From the NCBI GenBank assembly GCA_947492385.1, contig CANLMX010000021.1, positions 1 through 36,961 of the forward strand: DNA of 36,961 nt. The letters are read 5' to 3'. Positions 23,441 through 31,338 of this stretch are shown here, in pieces. The DNA comes from Planctomycetaceae bacterium. GTDB lineage: Bacteria > Planctomycetota > Phycisphaerae > Phycisphaerales > SM1A02. The translations under genes were made by a program, and so were the position numbers. Position 1 is the first letter of the stretch, and each line of letters begins with the position of its first letter. The notes under the pieces are model-generated. The model searched no databases. It was not told the origin of the DNA and was given only the letters and a program-made list of their open reading frames with translations.

Positions 23441-24742
23441 TCATCCGCCGCCGAGTGCCTTCTGCATCTCCAGGAGCGGCAGCAGGATCCCCGAGAGCAC
23501 GAACGCCGCGATGGCCGCCATGAACACGAGGAGCACCGGCGGCAGCAGCTGGCTGAAGATCTTGAGCGACGAGTTCACCTGGCGGTCGAACGCCGTGGCC
23601 GCGTGCATGAGCATGGGCTCGAGCCGGCCCGACTTCTCGCCGATGTTCACGATCTGGACGAGCAGCGGCGGGAAGAACCCGCAGCGCTCCAGCGGGTCCG
23701 CGAGCGACTGGCCCGTGGTGACCTTCTCCTGCACCCCGTCGATCGCCTCCATGAGGACGAGGTTTCCGAGCGTGTCGCGGACGATCCGCAGCGCCGACAG
23801 GATCGGCAGGCCCGCCGAGACGAGCGTGCCGAGGGTGCGCGTGAACCGCGCCACCGCGACGTCACGCAGGAGCGGCCCCAGGATCGGCGCCTTGAGAAGC
23901 AGCCGGTCCACCTTGCGCCGGTTCTCGCGGACCGCCATCCATCGCCGCGCGCCGACGAAGGCCGCGAGCCCGCCGCCGATCACCAGCCACCACCACGCCT
24001 GCATGAAGTCGGCGAACCCGAGGAGCACCTTGGTGGGGAACGGGATGCTCACACCCGGCTGCGCCAGGATCGGCGCCATCAGCTTCGGCAGCAGGAACGT
24101 GACCGCCACGACGATGCTGACCATGATCATGACCGCGACGATGATGGGGTAGAGCGTGGCTCCGACCACCTCGCGTCGCAGCTCGACCGAACGGTCGAGC
24201 AGGTCGGCGAGCTGGTGCATGACCTCGCTCATGCGCCCCGATGCGTCCGCGGCGCGCACCATGCCGACGATCATCTCGTCGAATGGGGGGCCGTACTCCT
24301 CCATCGCCTCGTGGAGGGGCCGGCCCGCCTCGACGCGTTCGATGACGAAGTCCAGGATCACGGGCTGCGCCTTGCCCGCCGCCTGGCGGCGCGCGGTCTT
24401 CAGTGCGTTGAGGAGCGGCAGGCCCGCCTCGATCGCCGTGGCCAGCTCGCGCACCATGTTCGCGAGCTCGACGCGCTTGAGCGACGGGCGCCCTTCGCGG
24501 CGCCCCGAGATCCCCCGCAGCATCGCGCCGAGGTCCACGCCTTCGGGCTTCGTGCCCGCCGCGCGCGCGCCCGCCGTCCGTGCGGACGGCGCGACCGCGT
24601 CGGCCTCGGAGGCCTCGAGCACCATCGGCACCATGCCCTGGGACTGGAGGATGCGCATCGCGGCGCCGCGGTCGGCGGCCGTGACGGTGCCCGCCGCGAC
24701 GGCGCCGCCTCGATCGATGGACTGGTGCCGATAGGTGGGCAT
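23441..24742 (-). CDS. gspF: Type II secretion inner-membrane platform protein GspF
   Basis: A 433-residue polytopic membrane protein with two T2SSF domains: ELATAIEAGLPLLNALKTAR (first) and FTRTLGTLVSAGLPILSALR (second), each ending in membrane helices (TLYPIIVAVMIMVSIVVAVT; WWLVIGGGLAAFVGA; LPPVLLVFMAAIAAFVLSGI). The N-terminus YRHQSIDRGGAVAAGTVTA is the GspF N-domain. GspF couples the ATPase GspE to pseudopilin extraction. Length is standard (about 400). The start is 11 bases after the gspE stop. Confidence 0.95.
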   Translation of the reverse strand: MPTYRHQSIDRGGAVAAGTVTAADRGAAMRILQSQGMVPMVLEASEADAVAPSARTAGARAAGTKPEGVDLGAMLRGISGRREGRPSLKRVELANMVRELATAIEAGLPLLNALKTARRQAAGKAQPVILDFVIERVEAGRPLHEAMEEYGPPFDEMIVGMVRAADASGRMSEVMHQLADLLDRSVELRREVVGATLYPIIVAVMIMVSIVVAVTFLLPKLMAPILAQPGVSIPFPTKVLLGFADFMQAWWWLVIGGGLAAFVGARRWMAVRENRRKVDRLLLKAPILGPLLRDVAVARFTRTLGTLVSAGLPILSALRIVRDTLGNLVLMEAIDGVQEKVTTGQSLADPLERCGFFPPLLVQIVNIGEKSGRLEPMLMHAATAFDRQVNSSLKIFSQLLPPVLLVFMAAIAAFVLSGILLPLLEMQKALGGG

Positions 24743-24753
24743 GGCGTGCTGCG

Positions 24754-25278
24754 TCAGCTGTCGTCGATGTCCTGCGTGGCGCGCAGGACCTCGTCGATCG
24801 TGGTCATGCCGGCAGCGGCCTTTGCCATGCCGTCGTCGCGCATCGTGGCAAAGTCGGGGTCGACCAGCCCGCGCAGCTCGAGCGTCGTCCGGTTCTTGCT
24901 GATGCCCTCGCGCAGGCGTGCGTTGATGCGCGCGATCTCATAGAAGCCGAGGCGGCCACGGAATCCCGAGCCGTTGCACTTCTCGCACCCCTTCCCGAAG
25001 GCGACGCCGTCGCGGAAGAGCGCGCGCTCCTCGGGCGTGATGCGTGCCGCGAGCTCCTCGGTCATCGGTGCGCGCGTCACGCACTCCTTGCAGAGACGTC
25101 GTCCCAGGCGCTGCGCGAGCAGGCCCTCGAGGACGCTCGCGATCAGGAACGGCTCGGCGCCCATGTCGACCAGGCGCCCGACCGAGCTGATGGAGTCGTT
25201 GGTGTGCAGCGTGGTGAAGAGCAGGTGGCCCGTGAGCGCCGACCGGATCGCGATGTCCACGGTCTCGTTGTCGCGCAC
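24754..25278 (-). CDS. gspE: GspE ATPase, C-terminal part after an in-frame TAG
   Basis: These 174 residues continue the GspE frame directly behind the TAG at 25279-25281. They begin VRDNETVDIA, which is the rest of the Walker B/GEIRD signature, followed by the His box GHLLFTTLHTNDS, a region GAEPFLIASVLEGLLAQRLGR, and the four-cysteine zinc motif (LCKEC, then GCEKCNGSG about 40 residues on). All are normal parts of GspE. The first codon happens to be GTG, so re-initiation here is conceivable, but there is no Shine-Dalgarno and the product would lack the Walker A site. It would not work alone. The part belongs with 25279-26394 as one gene. Confidence 0.85.
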   Translation of the reverse strand: MRDNETVDIAIRSALTGHLLFTTLHTNDSISSVGRLVDMGAEPFLIASVLEGLLAQRLGRRLCKECVTRAPMTEELAARITPEERALFRDGVAFGKGCEKCNGSGFRGRLGFYEIARINARLREGISKNRTTLELRGLVDPDFATMRDDGMAKAAAGMTTIDEVLRATQDIDDS

Positions 25279-26394
25279 CTAGCCGACGAAGATCACGTCC
25301 GGGTCCTGGCGGAGGATGGCGCGGAGCCCAGTCGCGAACGTGAGGCCGCGCTTGGGATTGACCGGGATCTGGTTGATGCCGCTGAGCTCGTACTCGACCG
25401 GGTCCTCGATGGTGATGATCTTCTTGCGCGGGTCGTAGAGCTTGTTGAGGCACGCGTAGAGCGTGGTCGTCTTGCCGCTTCCCGTGGGCCCGGTGACCAG
25501 CACCATCCCGTGCGGCTTCTGGATCATGCGATCCATCATGTTCCGCATGTGCTCGCGCATGCCGAGGCTCGTGAGGTCGAGCGGCAGCGAGCTCTTGTCC
25601 AGGATTCGCATCACGATGCTCTCGCCGTACACGGTGGGCACCGTGCTGACGCGGATGTCGACCTTGCGCCCCTCGAAGCGGAGCGTGATGTGCCCGTCCT
25701 GCGGCACGTAGCGCTCGGCGATGTTCATGTGCGCCATGATCTTGACGCGGCCGATGAGCGCCGGCTGCAGGTGCTTCGGCGGGGACGGCTGCTCGATCAG
25801 CACGCCGTCGATCCGGTACTTGACCTTCAGCTCGTTCTCGAACGGCTCGATGTGGATGTCCGACGTGCGGTTCTGGATGGCCTCGAGGATGATGAGGTTC
25901 ACCAGGTTGATGAGCGTCGGCTGCTCGGCCATCCGGTGGACGTCGTCCGCCTCGATGGCGTCGAGGTTGTGCTCGACCTCCCCGCCCGACAGCTCGCTGT
26001 CCTCGGCCAGGCTCTCGGCCATGCGCGCGGCGGTGGTGCCGTAGGTGGCGCGCATGAGCTCGCTGAAGAGCGCGGGCTCCATGCCGACGCGGACCACGGG
26101 CAGCCGGCTGAGCGCCGCGGCCTCGTCGACCGCCCCGATGTCGAGCGGGTCGACCATCGCCAGCACGAGCCGGCCTCCCTCGACGCGCAGCGGGACGGCA
26201 CGCAGCCGCACCGCCACGTCGGGCGCGATCCTCGCGACCGCGGCAGGTTCCGCGGAGGGAAGGGCGTCGAGCCACTCGATCCCGAACAGCCGGCATCGTT
26301 CCCGTGCGGGGGCATCAGGGGCCAAGGCCGCGAACGCAGCAGCGTCCGGTCCGGCCGGGCCAATCGGGGAAAAGCCGGTCGCGTCGTGGTCCAT
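25279..26394 (-). CDS. gspE: GspE ATPase, N-terminal part, stopped at the Walker B glutamate
   Basis: GspE powers pseudopilus assembly from the cytosolic face. The 371 residues hold an N-terminal domain, the N2 domain (SDIHIEPFENELKVKYRIDG), Walker A GPTGSGKTTT (about 302-311), Asp box IITIEDPVEYEL, and LRAILRQDPDVIFVG up to residue 371. The next codon, where GspE proteins have the Glu of VGEIRD, is TAG; the following residues VRDNET continue in the same frame. Joined, the protein would have 546 residues, the normal size. One base change (GAG to TAG) explains the stop. A sequencing or assembly error, a recent nonsense mutation, or suppression are all possible. The start ATG lies two bases after the preceding gene. 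Confidence 0.9.
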   Translation of the reverse strand: MDHDATGFSPIGPAGPDAAAFAALAPDAPARERCRLFGIEWLDALPSAEPAAVARIAPDVAVRLRAVPLRVEGGRLVLAMVDPLDIGAVDEAAALSRLPVVRVGMEPALFSELMRATYGTTAARMAESLAEDSELSGGEVEHNLDAIEADDVHRMAEQPTLINLVNLIILEAIQNRTSDIHIEPFENELKVKYRIDGVLIEQPSPPKHLQPALIGRVKIMAHMNIAERYVPQDGHITLRFEGRKVDIRVSTVPTVYGESIVMRILDKSSLPLDLTSLGMREHMRNMMDRMIQKPHGMVLVTGPTGSGKTTTLYACLNKLYDPRKKIITIEDPVEYELSGINQIPVNPKRGLTFATGLRAILRQDPDVIFVG

Positions 26395-26396
26395 GG

Positions 26397-27797
26397 TCAG
26401 GGCGTCCCGGCGGGCTGCTTCGCTCCTCCGCCCTGCTTGGTGTCCTCTCCGGCCTTGCGGAAGTCGCCCTTGCCGGACCGGTCCCGGAGGTCACGCCGGC
26501 TGCCGCTCGCGCGCGACGACTTGTCGTCCGCGCCGGGTGCCGCCTCGTCGATCTTCTTGTTGCCGTCCTCCTGCATCGCCTCGAGCGGGGATCCCTGCTT
26601 CGGATCCGGGCGCGGGCCGCCCGGCAGCTCGGACTGCTGCTCGGGCGTCAGGATCGCCATGAGGCGCGCACGGTAGGGCTCGCCCATGCGGTCGCGCTCC
26701 GCGCGCGCGGTGGCGACCGGATCGTCGGGGCGCGTGCCGGGCGAACCGGCGCCGCCGGCCGCGCGGCGCTCGGCCGCCGCCTTCAGGCGCCGACGCGGAG
26801 CCTTCGGCTCGTCGTCGCGCACCACCGCCAGGAGCCGCATGTTGGCCTCGTCGACCGCGCCGGAGAACTCCGACATCAGGGCGTCGATCTGCTGTGCCTG
26901 CTCCTCGGTCAGCGAGTCGAGCTTGCGTGCCTGCTGCATGAGGAGCATGACTGGGTGCGCGCGGAAGACCTCGGGGTAGGCCGCCTCGAGCGCCGAGCGC
27001 CTGAACGCGGCGCCGCGCTCGCCGAACGCGCCGGCGATCGAGTCGATGGCGCGGTCGTTGACCTCGCGCACGGCGATGCTGGACTGCATCATCTGGTCCT
27101 GCACGTCGGCCTGGCGATCCGTGTCGCGTGCGCCCATGGCCTGCTCCATCGACGCGCGCAGCTGCTTGGAGCGCTCGGCCCGCGCGCGGAGCGCTTCGTC
27201 GAGCGCGAGCTCGTACGCCGTCATCGTGCCGCGCAGCGCCTCTTCCTCGGCGGGGGAGGGCTGCATGCGGGTGACCATCGCGAACAGGTCCACCGACTCG
27301 CCCGAGAGCTCGCCCTCGGGGAGCAGGCGCTCGCGGCGCACCGCACGCTCGAAGTTGGGCCAGCGCTCGAGCTGCTGGGGCCCGAGCTGGCTCTTCACGT
27401 CGGTCATGAACTTCTCGCCGAGGCGCTCCTTCTCCTGGCGCCACGCGTTCAGGGGCTCCATCGTGCGCGCGAGCACCTGGTCCGCGTTGGCGGCACCGGC
27501 CTGCGTCACGGCCTCTGCGGCGGCCTTCATCTTGTCCTTCATCGCCTCGACGCCGGTGTTGAAGCTCGTCATGTAGTCCTCGAGGAGGGCCTCCATGATC
27601 GGGCGCTGCCATTCCTCGAGCTGCAGCGAGCTGACGAGCAGCGCGATGTCGCGCTGCATGATGTCGGGACGGAACGCCTCGGTGAACATCGCGCGGCGGC
27701 CCGTCTGCGCCCCGGCGTGCGGGGTGGCCACGAGGACCGCGGCGGCGGCGAGGCTGCCGAGGACGAGGGAGCGGATGGTGATGCGGTGCAGCGTCAT
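26397..27797 (-). CDS. Secreted helical protein of unknown function, first gene of the secretion operon
   Basis: A 466-residue protein with a clear signal peptide (MTLHRITIRSLVLGSLAAAA, cleavage likely after AGA, residue 30) and then mostly charged, alpha-helical sequence with few hydrophobic stretches. Motifs such as LTEEQAQQIDALMSEF and AILTPEQQSELPGG recall the LTxxQ repeats of Spy/CpxP-like periplasmic proteins, but I do not recognise the whole family. The C-terminal 100 residues are Lys/Asp/Gly-rich and probably disordered. The ATG at 27797 has a strong GGAGGA Shine-Dalgarno four bases away. Its stop is two bases from the gspE start, so it is in the same operon; it could be a substrate, a chaperone or an accessory factor. 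Function is not known. Confidence 0.65.
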   Translation of the reverse strand: MTLHRITIRSLVLGSLAAAAVLVATPHAGAQTGRRAMFTEAFRPDIMQRDIALLVSSLQLEEWQRPIMEALLEDYMTSFNTGVEAMKDKMKAAAEAVTQAGAANADQVLARTMEPLNAWRQEKERLGEKFMTDVKSQLGPQQLERWPNFERAVRRERLLPEGELSGESVDLFAMVTRMQPSPAEEEALRGTMTAYELALDEALRARAERSKQLRASMEQAMGARDTDRQADVQDQMMQSSIAVREVNDRAIDSIAGAFGERGAAFRRSALEAAYPEVFRAHPVMLLMQQARKLDSLTEEQAQQIDALMSEFSGAVDEANMRLLAVVRDDEPKAPRRRLKAAAERRAAGGAGSPGTRPDDPVATARAERDRMGEPYRARLMAILTPEQQSELPGGPRPDPKQGSPLEAMQEDGNKKIDEAAPGADDKSSRASGSRRDLRDRSGKGDFRKAGEDTKQGGGAKQPAGTP

Positions 27798-28019
27798 GGG
27801 TTCCTCCGAGTGCCGTCGCGCCGCGCGGGACGGTCCCGCATTCTCGCATGCAGGCGGCCGGGCGCGTGCGGACGCATCGGACGAACGCACGAGCCTGCGG
27901 CGTATCGCATGGATCGGGCCGTCCGCCGTGCAGGATGAGCGGAACGGGCCGTGACTGGGTGGGTGATAACCATGCCGCACTCGGCGGGCGCGCCTTCGCG
28001 CGGCTCGCACCGTGATGCG
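27798..28019. other. Intergenic gap of 222 bases upstream of the secretion operon
   Basis: This gap lies between the CoA-transferase stop and the first gene of the secretion operon, both on the minus strand, so the operon promoter should be here. I find no convincing -35/-10 pair. It contains the Shine-Dalgarno GGAGGA (minus, 27802-27807) and a short GCGCG/CGCGC hairpin at 27988-28001 that might help end the upstream transcript. No gene is visible. Confidence 0.4.
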
Positions 28020-28721
28020 TCAGCCTTGCCGCACCGTGCGCTGCTCGATTCGCTTCACCGGGACGGTGACCACGATCCGCTGCACGAAGATGCCGGGGGT
28101 GTCGACCTCGTCAGGGTCGATGGCCCCGAGCGGCACCAGTTCCTCGACCTCGGCGACGGTGACCGTTCCGCAGGTGGCGACCATCGGGTTGAAGTTGCGC
28201 GCCGTCTTCCGGTACACGAGGTTGCCGGCGGGGTCGGCCTTCCAGGCCTTGACGAGCGAAAGATCGGCCCGGATGCCGCGCTCGAGGACGAACGGCTCGC
28301 CGTCGAACTCCATGTGGGGCTTTCCTTCGGCCACCACGGTTCCGACGCCGGTGCGGGTGTAGAAGCCCGCGATGCCGGCACCGCCCGCCCGCATGCGTTC
28401 CGCAAGCGTGCCCTGCGGCGTGAACTCGAGCTCGAGCTCGCCGCTCATGAATTGCCGCTCGAACTCGGCGTTCTCGCCGACGTAGCTCGAGACCATCTTG
28501 CGCACCTGGCGCGTCTTGAGCAACAGCCCAAGGCCCCAGTCGTCGACGCCTGCGTTGTTCGACACGCACGTCAGCCCCTTCACGCCGGAATCGCGCAGCG
28601 CGACGATGAGCTGCTCGGGGATGCCGCACAGCCCGAAGCCGCCCACGGCGACGGTCATCCCGTCCCGGACGGCTCCTTCGAGCGCTGCGGCTGGCGTGGC
28701 GAACACCTTGCGTCGGTCCAT
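28020..28721 (-). CDS. 3-oxoacid CoA-transferase, A subunit (no B subunit adjacent)
   Basis: The 233 residues match family I CoA-transferase alpha subunits (ScoA/AtoD/PcaI type): GGFGLCGIPEQLI near residue 27, CVSNNAGVDDWGLGLLL, PQGTLAERMRAGGAGIAGFY, and FNPMVATCGTVTVAEVEELV. Such enzymes move CoA between succinyl-CoA and acetoacetate or 3-oxoadipate. The catalytic Glu sits in the B subunit, which normally follows directly downstream; here the next gene on the same strand is the secretion operon, so the partner must be elsewhere or absent. The gene is divergent from the MFS transporter with 68 bases between starts. Confidence 0.9.
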   Translation of the reverse strand: MDRRKVFATPAAALEGAVRDGMTVAVGGFGLCGIPEQLIVALRDSGVKGLTCVSNNAGVDDWGLGLLLKTRQVRKMVSSYVGENAEFERQFMSGELELEFTPQGTLAERMRAGGAGIAGFYTRTGVGTVVAEGKPHMEFDGEPFVLERGIRADLSLVKAWKADPAGNLVYRKTARNFNPMVATCGTVTVAEVEELVPLGAIDPDEVDTPGIFVQRIVVTVPVKRIEQRTVRQG

Positions 28722-28774
28722 GGCGTCTCCGATCCCCGCGCGAGGCGGGCGGGCAAGTGTATCGGTGGCGCGGC

Positions 28775-28780
28775 TAGGCT
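28775..28780 (+). promoter_or_regulatory. Possible -10 box close to the MFS start
   Basis: TAGGCT ends nine bases before the GTG start at 28790, with no Shine-Dalgarno between, the same geometry as at pdxJ and the QueD homologue. The match to TATAAT is only moderate. Confidence 0.25.
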
Positions 28781-28789
28781 TGCCGGACC

Positions 28790-30064
28790 GTGCCGCCCCG
28801 CGCCGTCACCGTGCTGCTTGCGCTCCTGCTGGTGTTGTCGGCCATGCCGGACACCATGGCGGCGCCCGTGCTCAAGGAGGTCTTCGTCGATCGGTACGGT
28901 GCGACGATCCGGGAGGCCCAGTTCTTCATGGCCGCCAACCTCCTCGGCGCGGCGGCGTCCATCCCCGCGATCGTCTGGCTCCGCCGGCGGTGCGGCCCCG
29001 TCGGGATGCTGGTCGCGGGATCGCTCGCCGACGCGCTGCTCCTGGGTGCGCTCGCCGCGCCGATCGGGCTGAACGCGTCGCTCGCGGTGCGGGCGGCCGA
29101 GGGCGTCACCGACGTGGTGGTGTTCGCCGGGCTCTTCGACCTGGTGCGGCGCGTGTCGGGTCCGCATGCGGCGCGCGGGCTGGGGCTCGCGTCGACCCCC
29201 CTGCTCCTGGGGCTGGGGGCGGGCGCGGTGGCCGGCGGCCTCGCGGCGCAGCGCGTCGGGCCGGCGTCCGATGGGCCGGTCGGAGGCGCGGACGTGGCGG
29301 TGGCCGTGTTCGGCGTGTCGGCGATGGCCAGCGTCGCGGTCGCCATGGGCGCGCTTGCCTTCCGGCGCTGGATCGCGGCGGTCGCGGAAGTCGAGCCCGA
29401 ACGCGGCCCCGCGGCGACCTCGGGCGAGTCGCATGCGGCGCGCGTCCCGCACGGCCCGCTCGACGACCGCCCGCGTCCACTGGCGTGGAGCTGCACGATG
29501 GCCTTCTTCGATCGTGCCACCGGCGGCCTCATCACCACGACGCTGCCGTCGGTGCTCGCGCAATTCCTTGGGTACGGTGCGCGCGAGCGCGGGTGGCTCG
29601 TGGGCCTGCCGCTGCTCTTGATGGCCGTGTGCACGGGTCCGGCGGGTGCGCTGTGCGACCGTGTGGGAAGCCTTCGCATCCGCCTGTTCGCGGGCGTGGC
29701 GTATGCGATGGCCTTCGCGGCGTTGCCGTGGGCCGCGTCAAGCCAATGGGCGCTCGGGACCGCGATGACGGCGATCGGCGTGTCCGCGGGCATGTTGTTC
29801 GCGAGCTCGATCGCGCTCGCGGCCGAGAGCGGCCGCGGGACGGTGGCGCTGGGCGCCTTCCGTGCCTCCGGCGACCTTGGATTCTTCGCGGGCACGGCGC
29901 TGTCGATCGCGATCGTGGCGGCGCTCGGAGGCGAAGGCGAGCCGGGCTACGGCGACTATGCGTGGACGATCGTGCTGTTCGCGGTGGCCCACGCCGCCTC
30001 GACTGCGGTGGTCGCCTGGCTCGCGCGGCGCGTGTCCCGGGCGGCGCCTGGTTCGCGCGCGTGA
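28790..30064 (+). CDS. Major facilitator superfamily transporter
   Basis: A 424-residue integral membrane protein with about twelve hydrophobic helices in two halves joined by a charged central loop (about 200-225, EVEPERGPAATSGESHAARV). The loop VWLRRRCGPVGMLV after the second helix resembles the MFS motif A region, and its counterpart GALCDRVGSLRIRL appears in the second half. MFS proteins move small solutes with ion gradients; nothing indicates the substrate. The GTG at 28790 is at the start of the first helix. It converges with the sigma factor gene, 24 bases between stops. Confidence 0.8.
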   Translation: MPPRAVTVLLALLLVLSAMPDTMAAPVLKEVFVDRYGATIREAQFFMAANLLGAAASIPAIVWLRRRCGPVGMLVAGSLADALLLGALAAPIGLNASLAVRAAEGVTDVVVFAGLFDLVRRVSGPHAARGLGLASTPLLLGLGAGAVAGGLAAQRVGPASDGPVGGADVAVAVFGVSAMASVAVAMGALAFRRWIAAVAEVEPERGPAATSGESHAARVPHGPLDDRPRPLAWSCTMAFFDRATGGLITTTLPSVLAQFLGYGARERGWLVGLPLLLMAVCTGPAGALCDRVGSLRIRLFAGVAYAMAFAALPWAASSQWALGTAMTAIGVSAGMLFASSIALAAESGRGTVALGAFRASGDLGFFAGTALSIAIVAALGGEGEPGYGDYAWTIVLFAVAHAASTAVVAWLARRVSRAAPGSRA

Positions 30065-30088
30065 CTTCTCGCACCCGTCTCCGAGCGC

Positions 30089-31060
30089 TCAGTGCGCAGC
30101 GGAAAGACCGTGCTCCTGCGGTGCCGAACCCCCCTCGAGCGCCGCGCGGATCTTCGCCAACGCACTGTTCTGGATCTGCCGGACGCGCTCCTTCGTGAGC
30201 CCGACAAGCCGCCCGACCTGTGCAAGCGTGGGCTGGCGGCGCGCGTCGGCGCCCTCGAGCGCGAAGCGGTGCATGACGACCGCTCGCTCGACGTCGCTCA
30301 GCTGCGCGCGGTTCGTCTCGACGATGTCCCGGACCTCGGCTGCGTCCTGCCGCTCGGCGTCGACCCGCGCCGTCACGGCCCCGTCGCCATCCTCGAGCGC
30401 CGGGTCGAACTCGACGGGGAAGCGCTGGCGGTGCTTGGTGACCTTGATGCCGTGGCGGCTGAATGCCTTGAGGATCGCCCGGCACGCGTACGTGCTGAAC
30501 TTGAAGCCGCGGGCGCAGTCGAACTTGTCGACCGACCGCATGAGCGCCATGTTGCCCTCGCCGATCAGGTCGGGATATTCGCCCTCGCCGAGCCGGACGC
30601 GCTTCGCCATGGCAAGGACAAGCGCCAGGTTCGTCTCGGCGATCTGGTCGCGGATGGCGGACGCACGCCGGTGCCACGTGAGGAGCTCACGGACCTCGGC
30701 GGCACCGGGGTCTCGGCCACGGAGCGAGCGCTGGATCCGTCGCATCCGGTACCGCGCGTAGTTGAACTGCATGAAGATGACCCGCTCCTGCGCCGCGGTG
30801 AGCAGCACGCCTTCGTAGCGGCGGGGCTGCTGCTCGCCGAGCGAATCCATCATCGGGCGGTACCAGTTGACGGTGGGCTTCGGCACCGCAGGCGCGTCGA
30901 CGAAGATTCGGCGTTCCGCGTTCGACTTGCGGAAGTCGGGGTGGTCCATGAAGTCGATCTCCTCGGAGAGGAGTTCCTTCGCCCATGCGAAGTCCGCAGC
31001 CGTCGGCGCTCCGGACGGGCGCGCCACCGCAGGGACGGATTGCTTCGGTTCCGCGGTCAT
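30089..31060 (-). CDS. RNA polymerase sigma factor of the sigma-70 family
   Basis: A 323-residue sigma factor. A region 1.2-like helix precedes residue 115 (LLTAAQERVIFMQFNYARY), region 2 spans about 136-205 (NLALVLAMAKRVRLGEGEYP, DLIGEGNMALMRSVDKFD, RGFKFSTYACRAILKAF), and region 4 spans about 255-315 (LTLAQVGRLVGLTKERVRQI-like helix-turn-helix ending QNSALAKIRAAL). Region 3 is short and region 1.1 is absent. Region 2.4 (STYACRAILKAFSRHG) differs from primary sigma (STYATWWIRQAI), so it is an alternative factor of the RpoD-related kind. The ATG at 31060 was chosen because upstream in-frame sequence is Arg-rich and unlike the family; an ATG at 31189 would add 43 residues. Confidence 0.85.
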   Translation of the reverse strand: MTAEPKQSVPAVARPSGAPTAADFAWAKELLSEEIDFMDHPDFRKSNAERRIFVDAPAVPKPTVNWYRPMMDSLGEQQPRRYEGVLLTAAQERVIFMQFNYARYRMRRIQRSLRGRDPGAAEVRELLTWHRRASAIRDQIAETNLALVLAMAKRVRLGEGEYPDLIGEGNMALMRSVDKFDCARGFKFSTYACRAILKAFSRHGIKVTKHRQRFPVEFDPALEDGDGAVTARVDAERQDAAEVRDIVETNRAQLSDVERAVVMHRFALEGADARRQPTLAQVGRLVGLTKERVRQIQNSALAKIRAALEGGSAPQEHGLSAAH

Positions 31061-31291
31061 GGCACGGGGAATCCCTGCGCGCGAACCGACACGCAACTCG
31101 ACGCCTTCTGTCCGGCGATGCCGATGCCTCACGCCGGACAGGCGGTGTCCACGGGCCGTGAGGGTGGAGCGCGGGAGGTTGTGGGGCATGGGGTGACCCT
31201 CGCGAGGTGAAAGCGGGTGGGCCGTACAGAGGTCCGTACGCGTCGGTTCGCCTGTGGTTCGCACAGGATTCACGGTTTCTTGAAATGAACA
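31061..31291 (-). promoter_or_regulatory. Leader region of the sigma factor gene with inverted repeats
   Basis: The 231 bases upstream of the sigma start hold a perfect 10-bp inverted repeat, CTGTCCGGCG (31108-31117) and CGCCGGACAG (31132-31141), and a smaller hairpin CCTGTG-GTTCG-CACAGG (31251-31267). They could be operators or RNA structures in a long leader. A good promoter is not evident. An in-frame ATG at 31189 with a weak GAGGG ahead of it lies within. Confidence 0.4.
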
Positions 31292-31318
31292 GCGCCCCCG
31301 CCCGGAGGGCGAGGGCGC
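31292..31318 (-). terminator. Rho-independent-type terminator of ndk
   Basis: Just behind the ndk stop, GCGCCCTCGCCC, a three-base loop and GGGCGGGGGCGC form a 12-bp stem with one G-U pair on the minus strand. It is followed by TGTTCATTTC, an imperfect T tract. Confidence 0.65.
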
Positions 31319-31338
31319 GGTAGTGAGTTATCAGACGT

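Noticed and set aside
25279-25281. TAG reassigned to an amino acid genome-wide
   Set aside because: The Nudix gene ends with TAG at its natural length, directly before a converging gene, so TAG works as a stop here.
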